The translations under genes and the position numbers were made by a program. From CSSED10-109M sp964349455 (GTDB taxonomy: Bacteria; Bacillota_I; Bacilli_A; RF39; UBA660), in contig CAYGGG010000002.1 in the NCBI GenBank assembly GCA_964349455.1, positions 1-61,034 on the forward strand: DNA of 61,034 bases, read 5' to 3'. The number at the start of each line of letters is the position of its first letter. The first letter of the stretch is position 1. The notes beneath the pieces were generated by a model that was not told where the DNA came from, did no database searches, and worked only from the letters and a program-made list of their open reading frames with translations. Shown here one piece after another: positions 9,463 through 16,798 of this stretch.

Positions 9463-9469
9463 CCCCCCC
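9463..9469 (-). repeat. G7 tract forming the VanW ribosome binding site
   Basis: Seven consecutive G residues on the minus strand sit five bases before the VanW start codon at the Shine-Dalgarno position. Slippage here would change the strength or spacing of the site. Confidence 0.6.
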
Positions 9470-9540
9470 TGATTTGATTAATAATAATTTAAATTATTTT
9501 TGAGAAAAGTCTTAAATTATTGGTTAAATCTAACAAAAAG

Positions 9541-9549
9541 AATATAGCA
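9541..9549 (-). promoter_or_regulatory. Extended -10 promoter for the VanW gene
   Basis: On the minus strand the sequence reads TGCTATATT, an extended -10 box, about 84 bases upstream of the VanW start. No clear -35 was seen. Confidence 0.45.
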
Positions 9550-9643
9550 TAATATTTATAAAAGTACAATCATTTTATGCTTTTTTTTTTTGAATTATGA
9601 AAAGGGACGGGTTTATGATAAAATACAGATTGAAAGTGGATTT

Positions 9644-9721
9644 ATGGAAAATACTGTTATCATGGTAGTTTCAGCATTAGTTAAAAAAAATATTTTTAAT
9701 GAAAAAAAAGTTAGGTATTGA
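9644..9721 (+). pseudogene. 25-codon ORF, possible gene remnant
   Basis: A short frame starting MENTVIMVVSALVKK follows an extended -10 box (TGATAAAAT, 9616-9624). The opening strand vaguely resembles the start of Nudix hydrolases, but the frame stops after 25 codons and its stop overlaps the MerR promoter -35. It could be a leader peptide, a remnant or chance. It lies in the otherwise gene-free 9458-9768 interval. Confidence 0.2.
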
Positions 9722-9748
9722 CTCTATAGGTTACTCTAATGTTAATAT
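9718..9748 (+). promoter_or_regulatory. MerR-type promoter with 19-bp spacer
   Basis: TTGACT (9718-9723) and TAATAT (9743-9748) are separated by 19 bp, the over-long spacer typical of promoters controlled by MerR-family regulators. The spacer contains an imperfect dyad: ACTCTATAG on the left, and CTCTAATGT on the right, which reads ACATTAGAG on the other strand. The MerR gene begins 20 bp downstream, so autoregulation is likely. Confidence 0.7.
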
Positions 9749-9768
9749 CGAGATGTGGAGGAAATTAT

Positions 9769-10578
9769 ATGTATCAAATTAGTCAATTTTCAAAAATTAG
9801 CAATACGTCAATTCAAACTTTGCGCTATTATGATAGTTTGCAATTATTAAAACCAAAAGTAATTGGTGAGTCTAATAATTATCGCTATTATACTAATGAA
9901 GAATTGGTGAAATTAAGAATCATTAAAAGATTAAAAAAGATGGGTTTTCAGTTAAAAGAAATTGCTGAAATAATCAAAAAATATGATGAAAAAAAATTAG
10001 TAAGTCATAAAAGTAAATTGGAAATGGAAATTGCTAATAAAATACAATATGTTAAGGAAATTAAGAAAATGATTAAAAAAATGAAAAACGGTAATCATAA
10101 TTTTGAAAAAGAATTAACTTTTCTCGCAAAAAATGAAGAAAGGAGAGTAAATATGAAAGAAAAATATATTTTAGCAAAAGCAAAATTACTTGAATGTTAT
10201 GACTTATATCAGCAAAAAAACTTTGAGGAATCGATAACAGCTCTAGAAGAATTAAAAGAAGAAATTTTTGCTTCAGATGAAGGACAGGATCCTTTTTGGA
10301 ATCATACGGCGGGGAATTTGTTTATGGGAATTGCTTTTGAAGTTTTTAAAGCAAGTAAAAAAGAAGAAGTTTCTTTTTTAACTATTTTTGATTTTAACAT
10401 TAATGGTAAGTCACAGATTGACAATTTAAAAGAATATACTGATTTGTTGGCAAAGGATAGTTATGCTTATTTGTGCTTAGTAAGTATAAGTTCGGCTCCA
10501 CTTGAAACAAAGGAAGCTGTAATTCGTATTTTTCGCCAAATAATAAAGGCCTATGCTGGAAGAGAAACGAAGAATTAA
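9769..10578 (+). CDS. MerR-family regulator with VirD4/TraG-like C-terminal domain
   Basis: A 269-aa transcription regulator. The N-terminal ~70 residues are a MerR winged helix (YQISQFSKISNTSIQTLRYYD, with a YRYYTNEEL wing), followed by a Lys/Glu-rich coiled coil at about 75-115. The effector-binding region instead resembles the all-alpha domain of the VirD4 coupling protein at 50743. DPFW (174-177) and APLETK (243-248) match DPFW (248-251) and APTETK (320-325) in VirD4, at spacings of 69 and 72 residues. The start is ATG 9769, after GGAGG at 9757-9761; the upstream ATG at 9739 lies inside the promoter. It has a MerR-type 19-bp-spacer promoter and ends at a terminator before the ABC-F gene. 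It may sense a ligand or a secretion-system component. Confidence 0.85.
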   Translation: MYQISQFSKISNTSIQTLRYYDSLQLLKPKVIGESNNYRYYTNEELVKLRIIKRLKKMGFQLKEIAEIIKKYDEKKLVSHKSKLEMEIANKIQYVKEIKKMIKKMKNGNHNFEKELTFLAKNEERRVNMKEKYILAKAKLLECYDLYQQKNFEESITALEELKEEIFASDEGQDPFWNHTAGNLFMGIAFEVFKASKKEEVSFLTIFDFNINGKSQIDNLKEYTDLLAKDSYAYLCLVSISSAPLETKEAVIRIFRQIIKAYAGRETKN

Positions 10579-10579
10579 A

Positions 10580-10601
10580 TAAATAGTCTTTAGAAAAATT
10601 A
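10580..10601. repeat. 22-bp near-perfect direct repeat, copy 1
   Basis: This 22-bp sequence, beginning TAAATAGTCTTTAG, recurs at 12266-12287 with a single mismatch. The two copies bracket the ABC-F gene. Confidence 0.6.
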
Positions 10602-10623
10602 AACTGTTGTTTAATTTTTTTTT
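10594..10623 (+). terminator. Rho-independent terminator after the MerR gene
   Basis: A perfect 11-bp stem (10594-10604 with 10609-10619) and a TGTT loop run into a T-tract. It ends the MerR transcript. An extended -10 box (TGATAAAAT, 10625-10633) for the ABC-F gene follows immediately, so terminator and promoter abut. Confidence 0.75.
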
Positions 10624-10650
10624 ATGATAAAATATTGCTTAGGTGATAAC

Positions 10651-12195
10651 ATGCTAGAAATGCGGAATATTAACATATTTTTAAAGCAAAATGATCGTTC
10701 TTTAGTAGAAGACTTTAATTTTGTTTTAAACCGAGACAATAAAGTAGCAATAATTGGTGAAGAGGGAAATGGCAAAAGCACTTTATTGAAAATGATTTTT
10801 GATAGCAATATGATTGAAGAGTATTGTGATTTTTCTGGTGAAATAAATAAAAAAAATTTAAAAATTAGTTACTTAGAACAACTATTAGATTTAAAATGGT
10901 ATCAATATGGTGTTTGCGATTATTTTATAAATGATTCGTTTTTTAATATAGATTATGAAAAATATAATCAATTAAATGAAATAATGAATATATTTGCTGA
11001 TTTAAAATTAGATACTAATTTAATTGAAGAAAATCGAATAATAAGTAGTTTATCAGGTGGTGAAAAAGTAAAAATGCAGATTGCCAAAATACTTTTTGAA
11101 AAACCAGATATAATTCTTCTTGACGAGCCCACAAATGATTTGGATATTGAGACGTTAGAATGGCTTGAAATTTTTATAAAAAAAAGTAAAACACCAATTA
11201 TTTTTATTTCTCACGATGAAACATTATTAAGTAAAACGGCTAATGTAATTATTCACTTTGAACAAATAAAGAAGAAAAGTGGTTCACGCTATACAATTTA
11301 TCGAAGTGGTTATGAAGATTATGTTAAACAAAGAGAAAGTTTATTAAACAAGCAGGAAATGGTTGCCTGCAAACAAAGAGAGGATTATAATAAACAAAAA
11401 GAAAAATGGATGCAAGTGTACCAAAAAGTTGACTATCAACAAGAAACCATTTCAAGAAAGGATCCTCATGGTGCCAAATTGTTGAAGAAAAAAATGAAAA
11501 CTTTAAAGGCTCAAGAAAAAAGATTAGAAAAAGAAAAGGAAGATTTTTTAGCAATTCCTGATGTTGAAGAAGCAATTAATTTTTTCTTTTCTAAAAAAAT
11601 AATACGGAGAAAAAAGATGGTGCTCAATTTTGAATTGGAAAAGTTAAAAATAGACGAAAAATTATTAGCACAAAATATTAAACTATTAGTTAGTGATGGT
11701 GAACATGTTGTAATTATTGGTCGAAATGGAATTGGCAAGAGCACATTGTTAAGAAGGATTAAAGAGAATCTAAGTCAAACTGATTTTTCAATTGGCTACA
11801 TGCCTCAAAACTATGAAGATATAATTGATTTAAAACAAACACCAATAGATTTTTTAGTTGATGGGGTTGAAAAAGAAAGAATAACTCGTGCTCGTAATTT
11901 AATGGGATGTATGAAGTTTACTAGTGAAGAAATGGAAACGAAAATTAGGAATTTAAGCGGTGGACAGAGAGCGAAGTTGTTGATTATAAAATTTATTATT
12001 GATGAAAATGATTTTTTAATTTTAGATGAGCCAACAAGAAATTTAAGTCCTTTGTCAAATCCAATTATTAGAAAAGTTTTAAGAAGTTTTTCGGGAGCGA
12101 TTATTAGCGTTTCGCATGATCGAAAGTTTATAAATGAAGTTTGTGACGTATGTTATGAATTAACTAATGAGGGGATTAAAAAAACTGATATATAG
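10651..12195 (+). CDS. ABC-F family ATPase, ribosome-associated
   Basis: A 514-aa soluble protein with two ABC ATPase domains and no membrane segments. Domain 1 has Walker A GEEGNGKST (36-44), LSGGEKVK and LLDEPTNDLD. Domain 2 has GRNGIGKST (357-365), LSGGQRAK and LDEPTRNLSP. The roughly 80-residue charged linker (DPHGAKLLKKKMKTLKAQEK region) corresponds to the P-site tRNA-interacting motif. ABC-F proteins act on stalled ribosomes, either in translation quality control or in protection from ribosome-targeting antibiotics. The position next to a MerR regulator favours resistance, but this is not proven. The start is ATG 10651 after AGGTGAT; the earlier ATG at 10624 overlaps the promoter. The gene is bracketed by 22-bp repeats. 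Confidence 0.85.
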   Translation: MLEMRNINIFLKQNDRSLVEDFNFVLNRDNKVAIIGEEGNGKSTLLKMIFDSNMIEEYCDFSGEINKKNLKISYLEQLLDLKWYQYGVCDYFINDSFFNIDYEKYNQLNEIMNIFADLKLDTNLIEENRIISSLSGGEKVKMQIAKILFEKPDIILLDEPTNDLDIETLEWLEIFIKKSKTPIIFISHDETLLSKTANVIIHFEQIKKKSGSRYTIYRSGYEDYVKQRESLLNKQEMVACKQREDYNKQKEKWMQVYQKVDYQQETISRKDPHGAKLLKKKMKTLKAQEKRLEKEKEDFLAIPDVEEAINFFFSKKIIRRKKMVLNFELEKLKIDEKLLAQNIKLLVSDGEHVVIIGRNGIGKSTLLRRIKENLSQTDFSIGYMPQNYEDIIDLKQTPIDFLVDGVEKERITRARNLMGCMKFTSEEMETKIRNLSGGQRAKLLIIKFIIDENDFLILDEPTRNLSPLSNPIIRKVLRSFSGAIISVSHDRKFINEVCDVCYELTNEGIKKTDI

Positions 12196-12265
12196 AAGTT
12201 GATTTTATGGAAAACATTGTTTATTATGATGGTAGCGTAAGCGACTTAAAAGAATATAATTTGAT

Positions 12266-12287
12266 TAAATAGTCTTTAGGAAAATTA
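12266..12287. repeat. 22-bp near-perfect direct repeat, copy 2
   Basis: The second copy of the repeat at 10580-10601 (21 of 22 positions identical) lies between the ABC-F gene and the ASCH gene. Confidence 0.6.
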
Positions 12288-12304
12288 TTAAAGGAGAAAT
12301 TTTA

Positions 12305-12706
12305 ATGAAAACAATTAGTTTGCGCGAGCCCTTTGCTAGTTTAGTAAAAGAAGGAATTAAAAAGACTGAAACGAGAAGTTGGCAAACAAAATATCGTGGA
12401 GAGTTATATATTCATGCTAGTAAGCGGAAGTTAACTAAAAAAGATGAGGTTGTTTATAAAAAAATATTAGATTTTTTAAATGATCTTGATTTTAAGTATG
12501 GATATATTATTGCTAAATGCCAGTTAGTTGATTGTGTGTTAATTGATCAAAAATTTATTAAAAAAATAAATAAAAAAGATTATCTTTGTGGTGATTATCA
12601 AGTCGGAAGATATGCTTGGTTTTTAGAAGAAATTGAAGTGTTAGATGTGCCGATTATTGCTAAAGGTCAATTGGGAATTTGGGAGTATAAAAAAAATAGA
12701 AATTAA
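12305..12706 (+). CDS. ASCH domain protein
   Basis: A 133-aa single-domain protein of the ASCH (PUA-like) fold. Diagnostic features are the N-terminal SLREPFASLVKEGIKKTETRSW segment, with the conserved G-x-K-x-x-E-x-R pattern, then YRGELYIHASKR and the C-terminal GQLGIWEY. ASCH proteins bind RNA or modified nucleosides; some bacterial members hydrolyse N4-acetylcytidine. AAAGGAG precedes ATG 12305. The gene converges on a truncated preATP-grasp gene two bases away. Confidence 0.8.
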   Translation: MKTISLREPFASLVKEGIKKTETRSWQTKYRGELYIHASKRKLTKKDEVVYKKILDFLNDLDFKYGYIIAKCQLVDCVLIDQKFIKKINKKDYLCGDYQVGRYAWFLEEIEVLDVPIIAKGQLGIWEYKKNRN

Positions 12707-12716
12707 TCTATTTTTT
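12691..12716. terminator. AT-only inverted repeat, possible bidirectional terminator
   Basis: AAAAAATAGA (12691-12700) and TCTATTTTTT (12707-12716) form a 10-bp AT-rich stem across the convergent ends of the ASCH and preATP-grasp genes. It lacks a GC-rich stem, so efficiency is uncertain. Confidence 0.4.
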
Positions 12717-13142
12717 TGTTTTACAATGGATATTATTGTTGTTATGAAAGTAATAGTTATTATCAATAACGGTATTAATATCAACCGGAGTTATATGTTT
12801 ATTTCCTTGATTTATTTTAATAGGAATATATGGGATTTGATAATGTTGTAAAAGTAATAATCTGTTTTTATTGAGTAAATTTGCATAAACTTCTTGACAT
12901 GCGATTAAAAAAGTTTTTTCGTATTTTTGATTTAATTCAATTCCTAAACTAGTTAAAGTGGTAATAAAAATCGCATGATGATCAAAGTTTAGAAAAGAAA
13001 TTATTTCGGTTTTTTGATCTTGCGAAAAAAATGGTTTTTTGTCACAAATAATAACTGGTTCTTCATATTTGTGGTAGAAATTTTGAGCAATGTGAAGTGC
13101 CGTTTCATTGGCTCCTAATAAAACTAATTTATATTTATTCAT
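12708..13142 (-). CDS. Stand-alone preATP-grasp domain, probably a truncated ligase
   Basis: A 144-aa protein. Residues 1-107 resemble the N-terminal Rossmann-like preATP-grasp domain of carboxylate-amine ligases of the D-aspartate-ligase type: KLVLLGANETALHIAQNFYH, an IICDKKPF strand, LIACQEVYANLLNKNRLLL and YQIPYI. The central and C-terminal ATP-grasp parts that would bind ATP and catalyse ligation are absent. An Asn/His-rich tail ends the frame. It nevertheless has a strong GGAGGA site (13146-13151) and a good promoter (TTGACA/TAGAAT), so it is probably expressed. It could be a decaying gene or a regulatory remnant of a wall-peptide ligase. Confidence 0.55.
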   Translation of the reverse strand: MNKYKLVLLGANETALHIAQNFYHKYEEPVIICDKKPFFSQDQKTEIISFLNFDHHAIFITTLTSLGIELNQKYEKTFLIACQEVYANLLNKNRLLLLQHYQIPYIPIKINQGNKHITPVDINTVIDNNYYFHNNNNIHCKTKK

Positions 13143-13163
13143 CGTTCCTCCTAATAAGCTTGT

Positions 13164-13191
13164 ATTCTATCACATTTTATCAATTTGTCAA
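13164..13191 (-). promoter_or_regulatory. Strong minus-strand promoter of the preATP-grasp gene
   Basis: On the minus strand TTGACA (13186-13191) and TAGAAT (13164-13169, preceded by TGA) are separated by 16 bp. It lies back to back with the plus-strand extended -10 at 13201-13209. Confidence 0.7.
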
Positions 13192-13200
13192 GAAGGATTA

Positions 13201-13209
13201 TGTTATAAT
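13201..13209 (+). promoter_or_regulatory. Extended -10 promoter of the RlmM-like gene
   Basis: TGTTATAAT ends 17 bases before ATG 13227, giving a leader of only about 10 bases that holds the GAGGTG site. No -35 is evident. Confidence 0.6.
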
Positions 13210-13226
13210 GCAATTGAGGTGTAATT

Positions 13227-14213
13227 ATGAATAAATATATTGTTACTTATGCACCATGTTTTGAAAAGAACATGCTTTTGGAATTAGAAAAGGGTGTTGG
13301 TGAGGTAAGAATTGTTAAAAAATTTGATCATGATTTATTATTAATTGAATGTGATAAAATGGTTGATTCGGATTTAATTTTTGTTAAACATTTAATGCCA
13401 GTAATGAAAAGCGGAATTGTTATCGAAAAAGAAATGTTTTTTGAAAATTTATTAGAAGAAGTAATAAAAATTGTTGAATTAAAAAATGAAAAGTTTGCTG
13501 TTCAATGTCGGATTAAAAAAGGGGATGGGGCGTTTAGTGCGAAAGATGTTGAGGTATTTTTAGGAACATATTTTGAAAAAAATGGTGCTGTTCCTGCTTT
13601 TGTTGAAACTGAGTCAGTGATAAAAATAATTTCCGTTTTTATTTTTGAAAAAGAATATTATATTGGTTTTTCAACTAACGTTGAAAATCTTAATTATCAT
13701 TGTGATGAATATCGTCTTTTTTCAAAGAATGGTCGTCAAGTTTCAAGAGCTGAAAATAAATTAAAAGAAGCGATTGCTAAATTTAAAATTCCTTTGATAA
13801 AAAATGGAATGGCCTTAGATATTGGGGCGGCACCTGGGGGATGGTCGTTAGTTTTAGCAGATTATGGGTATCATGTTTTAGCAGTTGATCCAGGTAATTT
13901 AAAGGAATCAGTTTTAAATAATCCTTTGATTAAGCATTTTAAAGGGCGGATTGAGGATTTAAAAATAAATGAGCAGTTTGATATGATTGTTAATGATATG
14001 AATGTGGATCCAAAAGAAACGTCTTTGATAATGAATCAAATTGCTTCTTTGTTAAAAAAAGATGGAATCGTGATTTTAACTTTAAAATTACCAATTAAAT
14101 CAACTAATCTTATTTTTGAAACAATATCAATATTAGAAGAGCAGTATCAGGTGGTGGCGATTAAGAGTTTGTTTCATAATCGTCAAGAAGTGACTTTGGT
14201 TTTGAAAAAATAA
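13227..14213 (+). CDS. FtsJ/RlmM-like 2'-O-ribose RNA methyltransferase
   Basis: A 328-aa protein. An N-terminal half of about 150 residues reads as a THUMP-like RNA-binding region. The C-terminal Rossmann methyltransferase has motif I MALDIGAAPGGWSLVLADYG. The four catalytic residues of the FtsJ/RrmJ family can be traced as Lys178 (SRAENK), Asp257 (VNDMN), Lys287 (LTLKLP) and Glu321 (NRQEVTL). This matches the layout of RlmM, which methylates the 2'-OH of C2498 in 23S rRNA, but members in low-GC bacteria may have a different target. It precedes ruvA. Confidence 0.8.
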   Translation: MNKYIVTYAPCFEKNMLLELEKGVGEVRIVKKFDHDLLLIECDKMVDSDLIFVKHLMPVMKSGIVIEKEMFFENLLEEVIKIVELKNEKFAVQCRIKKGDGAFSAKDVEVFLGTYFEKNGAVPAFVETESVIKIISVFIFEKEYYIGFSTNVENLNYHCDEYRLFSKNGRQVSRAENKLKEAIAKFKIPLIKNGMALDIGAAPGGWSLVLADYGYHVLAVDPGNLKESVLNNPLIKHFKGRIEDLKINEQFDMIVNDMNVDPKETSLIMNQIASLLKKDGIVILTLKLPIKSTNLIFETISILEEQYQVVAIKSLFHNRQEVTLVLKK

Positions 14214-14227
14214 TTTTTTATTTTTGT

Positions 14228-14257
14228 TTGACAAGAACATATGTTTTGGTGTATATT
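14228..14257 (+). promoter_or_regulatory. ruvAB operon promoter
   Basis: TTGACA (14228-14233) and TATATT (14252-14257) are separated by 18 bp, 15 bases before the ruvA start. This consensus promoter probably drives ruvA-ruvB. Confidence 0.75.
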
Positions 14258-14272
14258 GGAAGTGGTGATAAA

Positions 14273-14806
14273 ATGTATAGTTATTTAAAAGGTTTAGTGA
14301 GTGAAATATTAGCTGATGGAATTACGTTAGAAGTCGGTGATGTTGGCTATTATATTCATTGTGCTAATCCATATCAGTTTAAAAAAAATGATTTGGTTTG
14401 TATTTATTTGTATCAATTGGTAAAGGAAGATGAAATAAGTTTGTATGGTTTTTCTAGTCGTGAAGATTTAAGTTTGTTTTTGAAATTAATTAGTGTTAAG
14501 GGCCTTGGTTGTAAGATGGCCTTGCCGATGTTTGCGGCTTCGGAAACTAAAAAAATAATTGCTTCGATTGAAAATGAAGATTTAGTTTTTTTGCAAAAAT
14601 TTCCAAAAATTGGTTTAAAACTTGCTAGTCAAATTATTTTGGATTTAAAAGGAAAATTAGTTAGTAAAAATAAAAGTAGTGATGATTTAATTGAAACTTT
14701 AAAGGCTTTGGGGTATAAGAAGAGTAGTATTGATCAAGTTGTTTTAGAAATTGATCATTTGTTACCAATTGAATTACAAATTAAAGAAGCTTTGAAAAAA
14801 TTATAG
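14273..14806 (+). CDS. ruvA: Holliday junction branch migration protein RuvA
   Basis: A 177-aa RuvA, the tetrameric Holliday-junction-binding subunit that loads RuvB during recombination. The OB-like N-terminus (MYSYLKGLVSEI) and the two helix-hairpin-helix regions (LISVKGLGCKMAL and FPKIGLKLASQIILDLKGKL) are typical, and a short C-terminal domain III is present. The start is ATG 14273, matching the family N-terminus and following AGTGGTGAT. The longer frame beginning TTG 14228 would read through the promoter. ruvB follows after 8 bp. Confidence 0.95.
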   Translation: MYSYLKGLVSEILADGITLEVGDVGYYIHCANPYQFKKNDLVCIYLYQLVKEDEISLYGFSSREDLSLFLKLISVKGLGCKMALPMFAASETKKIIASIENEDLVFLQKFPKIGLKLASQIILDLKGKLVSKNKSSDDLIETLKALGYKKSSIDQVVLEIDHLLPIELQIKEALKKL

Positions 14807-14814
14807 GAGGATTT

Positions 14815-15771
14815 ATGGATAATTTTGAAATGACAATTAGACCAAAAACGTTAGATGAATATATTGGTCAAAGTGAAATGAAAAATAATTTAGCAATTTT
14901 TATGCAAGCTGCTAAAATGCGAAACCAAGTATTAGATCATGTTTTATTATATGGCCCACCTGGTCTTGGTAAGACAACGATGGCCTATATTATTGCTAAT
15001 GAAATGGATAGTCAAATTAGAACAATTAGTGGCCCTACAATTGAAAAGATTGGTGATATAGCATCAGTTCTTTCCTCAATTGAAGAAGGTGATATTGTTT
15101 TTATTGATGAGATTCATCGAATTCCTAAATTTGTTGAAGAAGTTTTATATTCGGCAATGGAAGATTTTTTTATTGATATTATGATTGGTGGCGAAGGGAA
15201 TAGTCGCAGTGTCCGAATTGAAATTCCTAATTTCACATTAGTTGGGGCGACGACTCGTTTTGGTGATTTAACCGGGCCTTTGCGTGATCGATTTGGCATT
15301 GTTGCGAAATTAGATTATTATAGTGATATAGAGTTAATGCAAATTGTAACAAGAACGAGTAAGGTGTTAGATGTTATGATTACGAAAGAAGCAATTAAAA
15401 TTTTAGCAAGTCGTAGTCGTGGAACTCCGAGAGTTTCTAATCGGTTATTTAAACGAGTTAGTGATTTTGCTTTGGTGTTAGGAACTGGTTCAATTGAAAA
15501 GGATATTTGTAATTTAGCGTTAGAAAAAATGCAAGTTGATCGAATGGGACTTGATAATACCGACTATAATTTGTTAAAATCAATTATAGAGAAGTTTAAT
15601 GGTGGCCCGGTTGGGATTGAAGCGATAGCTGCTAGTATTGGTGAAGAGGTAACAACGATTGAAGATGTTCACGAGCCCTTTCTTCTCCAACATGGTTTGC
15701 TTAAAAGAACCGTTCGTGGTCGTTGTGCAACTAATAAAGCTTATGAACATTTAGGAATTAAGAAGGAGTGA
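14815..15771 (+). CDS. ruvB: Holliday junction branch migration helicase RuvB
   Basis: A 318-aa AAA+ hexameric motor that drives Holliday junction branch migration with RuvA. Walker A is GPPGLGKT (47-54), Walker B DEIHR (98-102), sensor 1 VGATTRFGDLTGPLRDRFG, arginine finger region RGTPRVSNRL, and a winged-helix C-terminus with TVRGR. It has no RuvC neighbour, as is usual in Bacilli. Its final codons (EHLGIKKE and stop) are duplicated at 16766-16794. Confidence 0.97.
   Translation: MDNFEMTIRPKTLDEYIGQSEMKNNLAIFMQAAKMRNQVLDHVLLYGPPGLGKTTMAYIIANEMDSQIRTISGPTIEKIGDIASVLSSIEEGDIVFIDEIHRIPKFVEEVLYSAMEDFFIDIMIGGEGNSRSVRIEIPNFTLVGATTRFGDLTGPLRDRFGIVAKLDYYSDIELMQIVTRTSKVLDVMITKEAIKILASRSRGTPRVSNRLFKRVSDFALVLGTGSIEKDICNLALEKMQVDRMGLDNTDYNLLKSIIEKFNGGPVGIEAIAASIGEEVTTIEDVHEPFLLQHGLLKRTVRGRCATNKAYEHLGIKKE
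15743..15771. repeat. 29-bp perfect direct repeat, copy 1 (ruvB 3' end)
   Basis: The last 29 bases of ruvB, including its TGA and the embedded AAGGAG site, recur exactly at 16766-16794. The two copies bracket the gene at 15777-16655. Confidence 0.9.
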
Positions 15772-15776
15772 TGTAT

Positions 15777-16655
15777 GTGAAAAAAAGAAAGTTAATTTTT
15801 ATCTTGATTAGTATTGTGGTAATGATTGGAGGGGTGGTTGCTTTTTATCAATTAAATGAAAAAGAAGTTGAAAAAATTGATAAACCGATTAAAAATGAAA
15901 AAGAAGTTGAGTTAGATGATGTTGAAGAACAAAAATTTGAAGAAGTTCTTTTGACTGATGATGAAAAGTTAGCATTAGTTATTTTTATGCTTGAACATGA
16001 GAGTTTTACACGGGCTATATATGATAGTACGAGTTCAATTGAACTAGATTGGATAGTAACAAATTTGTGTGATGATACTCCTCAAAATTACAAAGTTAGA
16101 ATGACGAATGAAATGGAAAATGATATCACAAAGTTGAATCTTAATTTTACTGAAGACTATGGTCAACTATCAAAATATTATATTTCACTTTCCTCAGTAA
16201 CTGAATATTATGAAAAAATGACCGGCAAAACAGCAATTGTGGAGGAAGATTCTTTTGTTGATTATCCTGAATTAGCCGTGAGTTATTTATATGTTTCAAA
16301 ACATAAAATATTTGTGTGTTACGAAAATTGGTACGAAAATTTTGGATTGCCCGAATATTTAATATATCGGGATTCTTCTAATATAGCAACTATTTCAATT
16401 GACCAACTATTAAAAAAAGTGGATGAGGATATATATGTTTTGAAAACTACTGAAAGAAGTTTTACATATAAGTTGGGAAGCGGAGAACAAGCGGAAAAAT
16501 ATGATAAAGAATTATTACAAAAAACTCTAGAAGATATATCATTGAATAAACAAACAGAAATAGATTTGGGAATGTATTATTATCGTAATGATGCTTATGT
16601 GATGAAAAAGAAAGATGGAGAGTGGCAATTTGTCTCGGCTAAAAATGAATATTGA
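15777..16655 (+). CDS. Membrane-anchored extracytoplasmic protein of unknown function
   Basis: A 292-aa protein. It has one N-terminal membrane anchor (LIFILISIVVMIGGVVAFY), then an acidic Lys/Glu-rich linker and a domain of about 230 residues rich in Tyr, Asp and Glu, presumably outside the cell. I do not recognise the family. GTG 15777 is the best start, eight bases after the AAGGAG inside the ruvB 3' end; ATG 15771 is too close. It uses ATA and CTA codons more freely than ruvB or queA. With the flanking 29-bp repeat, this suggests that it was inserted between ruvB and queA. The 143 bp after it (16656-16798) hold no other gene, only the second repeat copy and the queA ribosome binding site. 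Confidence 0.75.
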   Translation: MKKRKLIFILISIVVMIGGVVAFYQLNEKEVEKIDKPIKNEKEVELDDVEEQKFEEVLLTDDEKLALVIFMLEHESFTRAIYDSTSSIELDWIVTNLCDDTPQNYKVRMTNEMENDITKLNLNFTEDYGQLSKYYISLSSVTEYYEKMTGKTAIVEEDSFVDYPELAVSYLYVSKHKIFVCYENWYENFGLPEYLIYRDSSNIATISIDQLLKKVDEDIYVLKTTERSFTYKLGSGEQAEKYDKELLQKTLEDISLNKQTEIDLGMYYYRNDAYVMKKKDGEWQFVSAKNEY

Positions 16656-16765
16656 AAATTTTTGGATTAACAGTTTTTTGTTTGGCCAGTTGTGCTATAT
16701 GGATTTTTTACAATAAGTTGGGTTGGCGGTTGATAGTGTAAATTCTATTAGCATCATTAATAAAC

Positions 16766-16794
16766 ATGAACATTTAGGAATTAAGAAGGAGTGA
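16766..16794. repeat. 29-bp perfect direct repeat, copy 2 (upstream of queA)
   Basis: This exact copy of the ruvB 3' end supplies the AAGGAG ribosome binding site for queA, whose ATG follows five bases after the repeat. Confidence 0.9.
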
Positions 16795-16798
16795 AATT

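Noticed and set aside
12207..12272. 21-codon frame after the ABC-F gene
   Set aside because: Too short, no clear ribosome binding site and no recognisable sequence; it overlaps the second 22-bp repeat.
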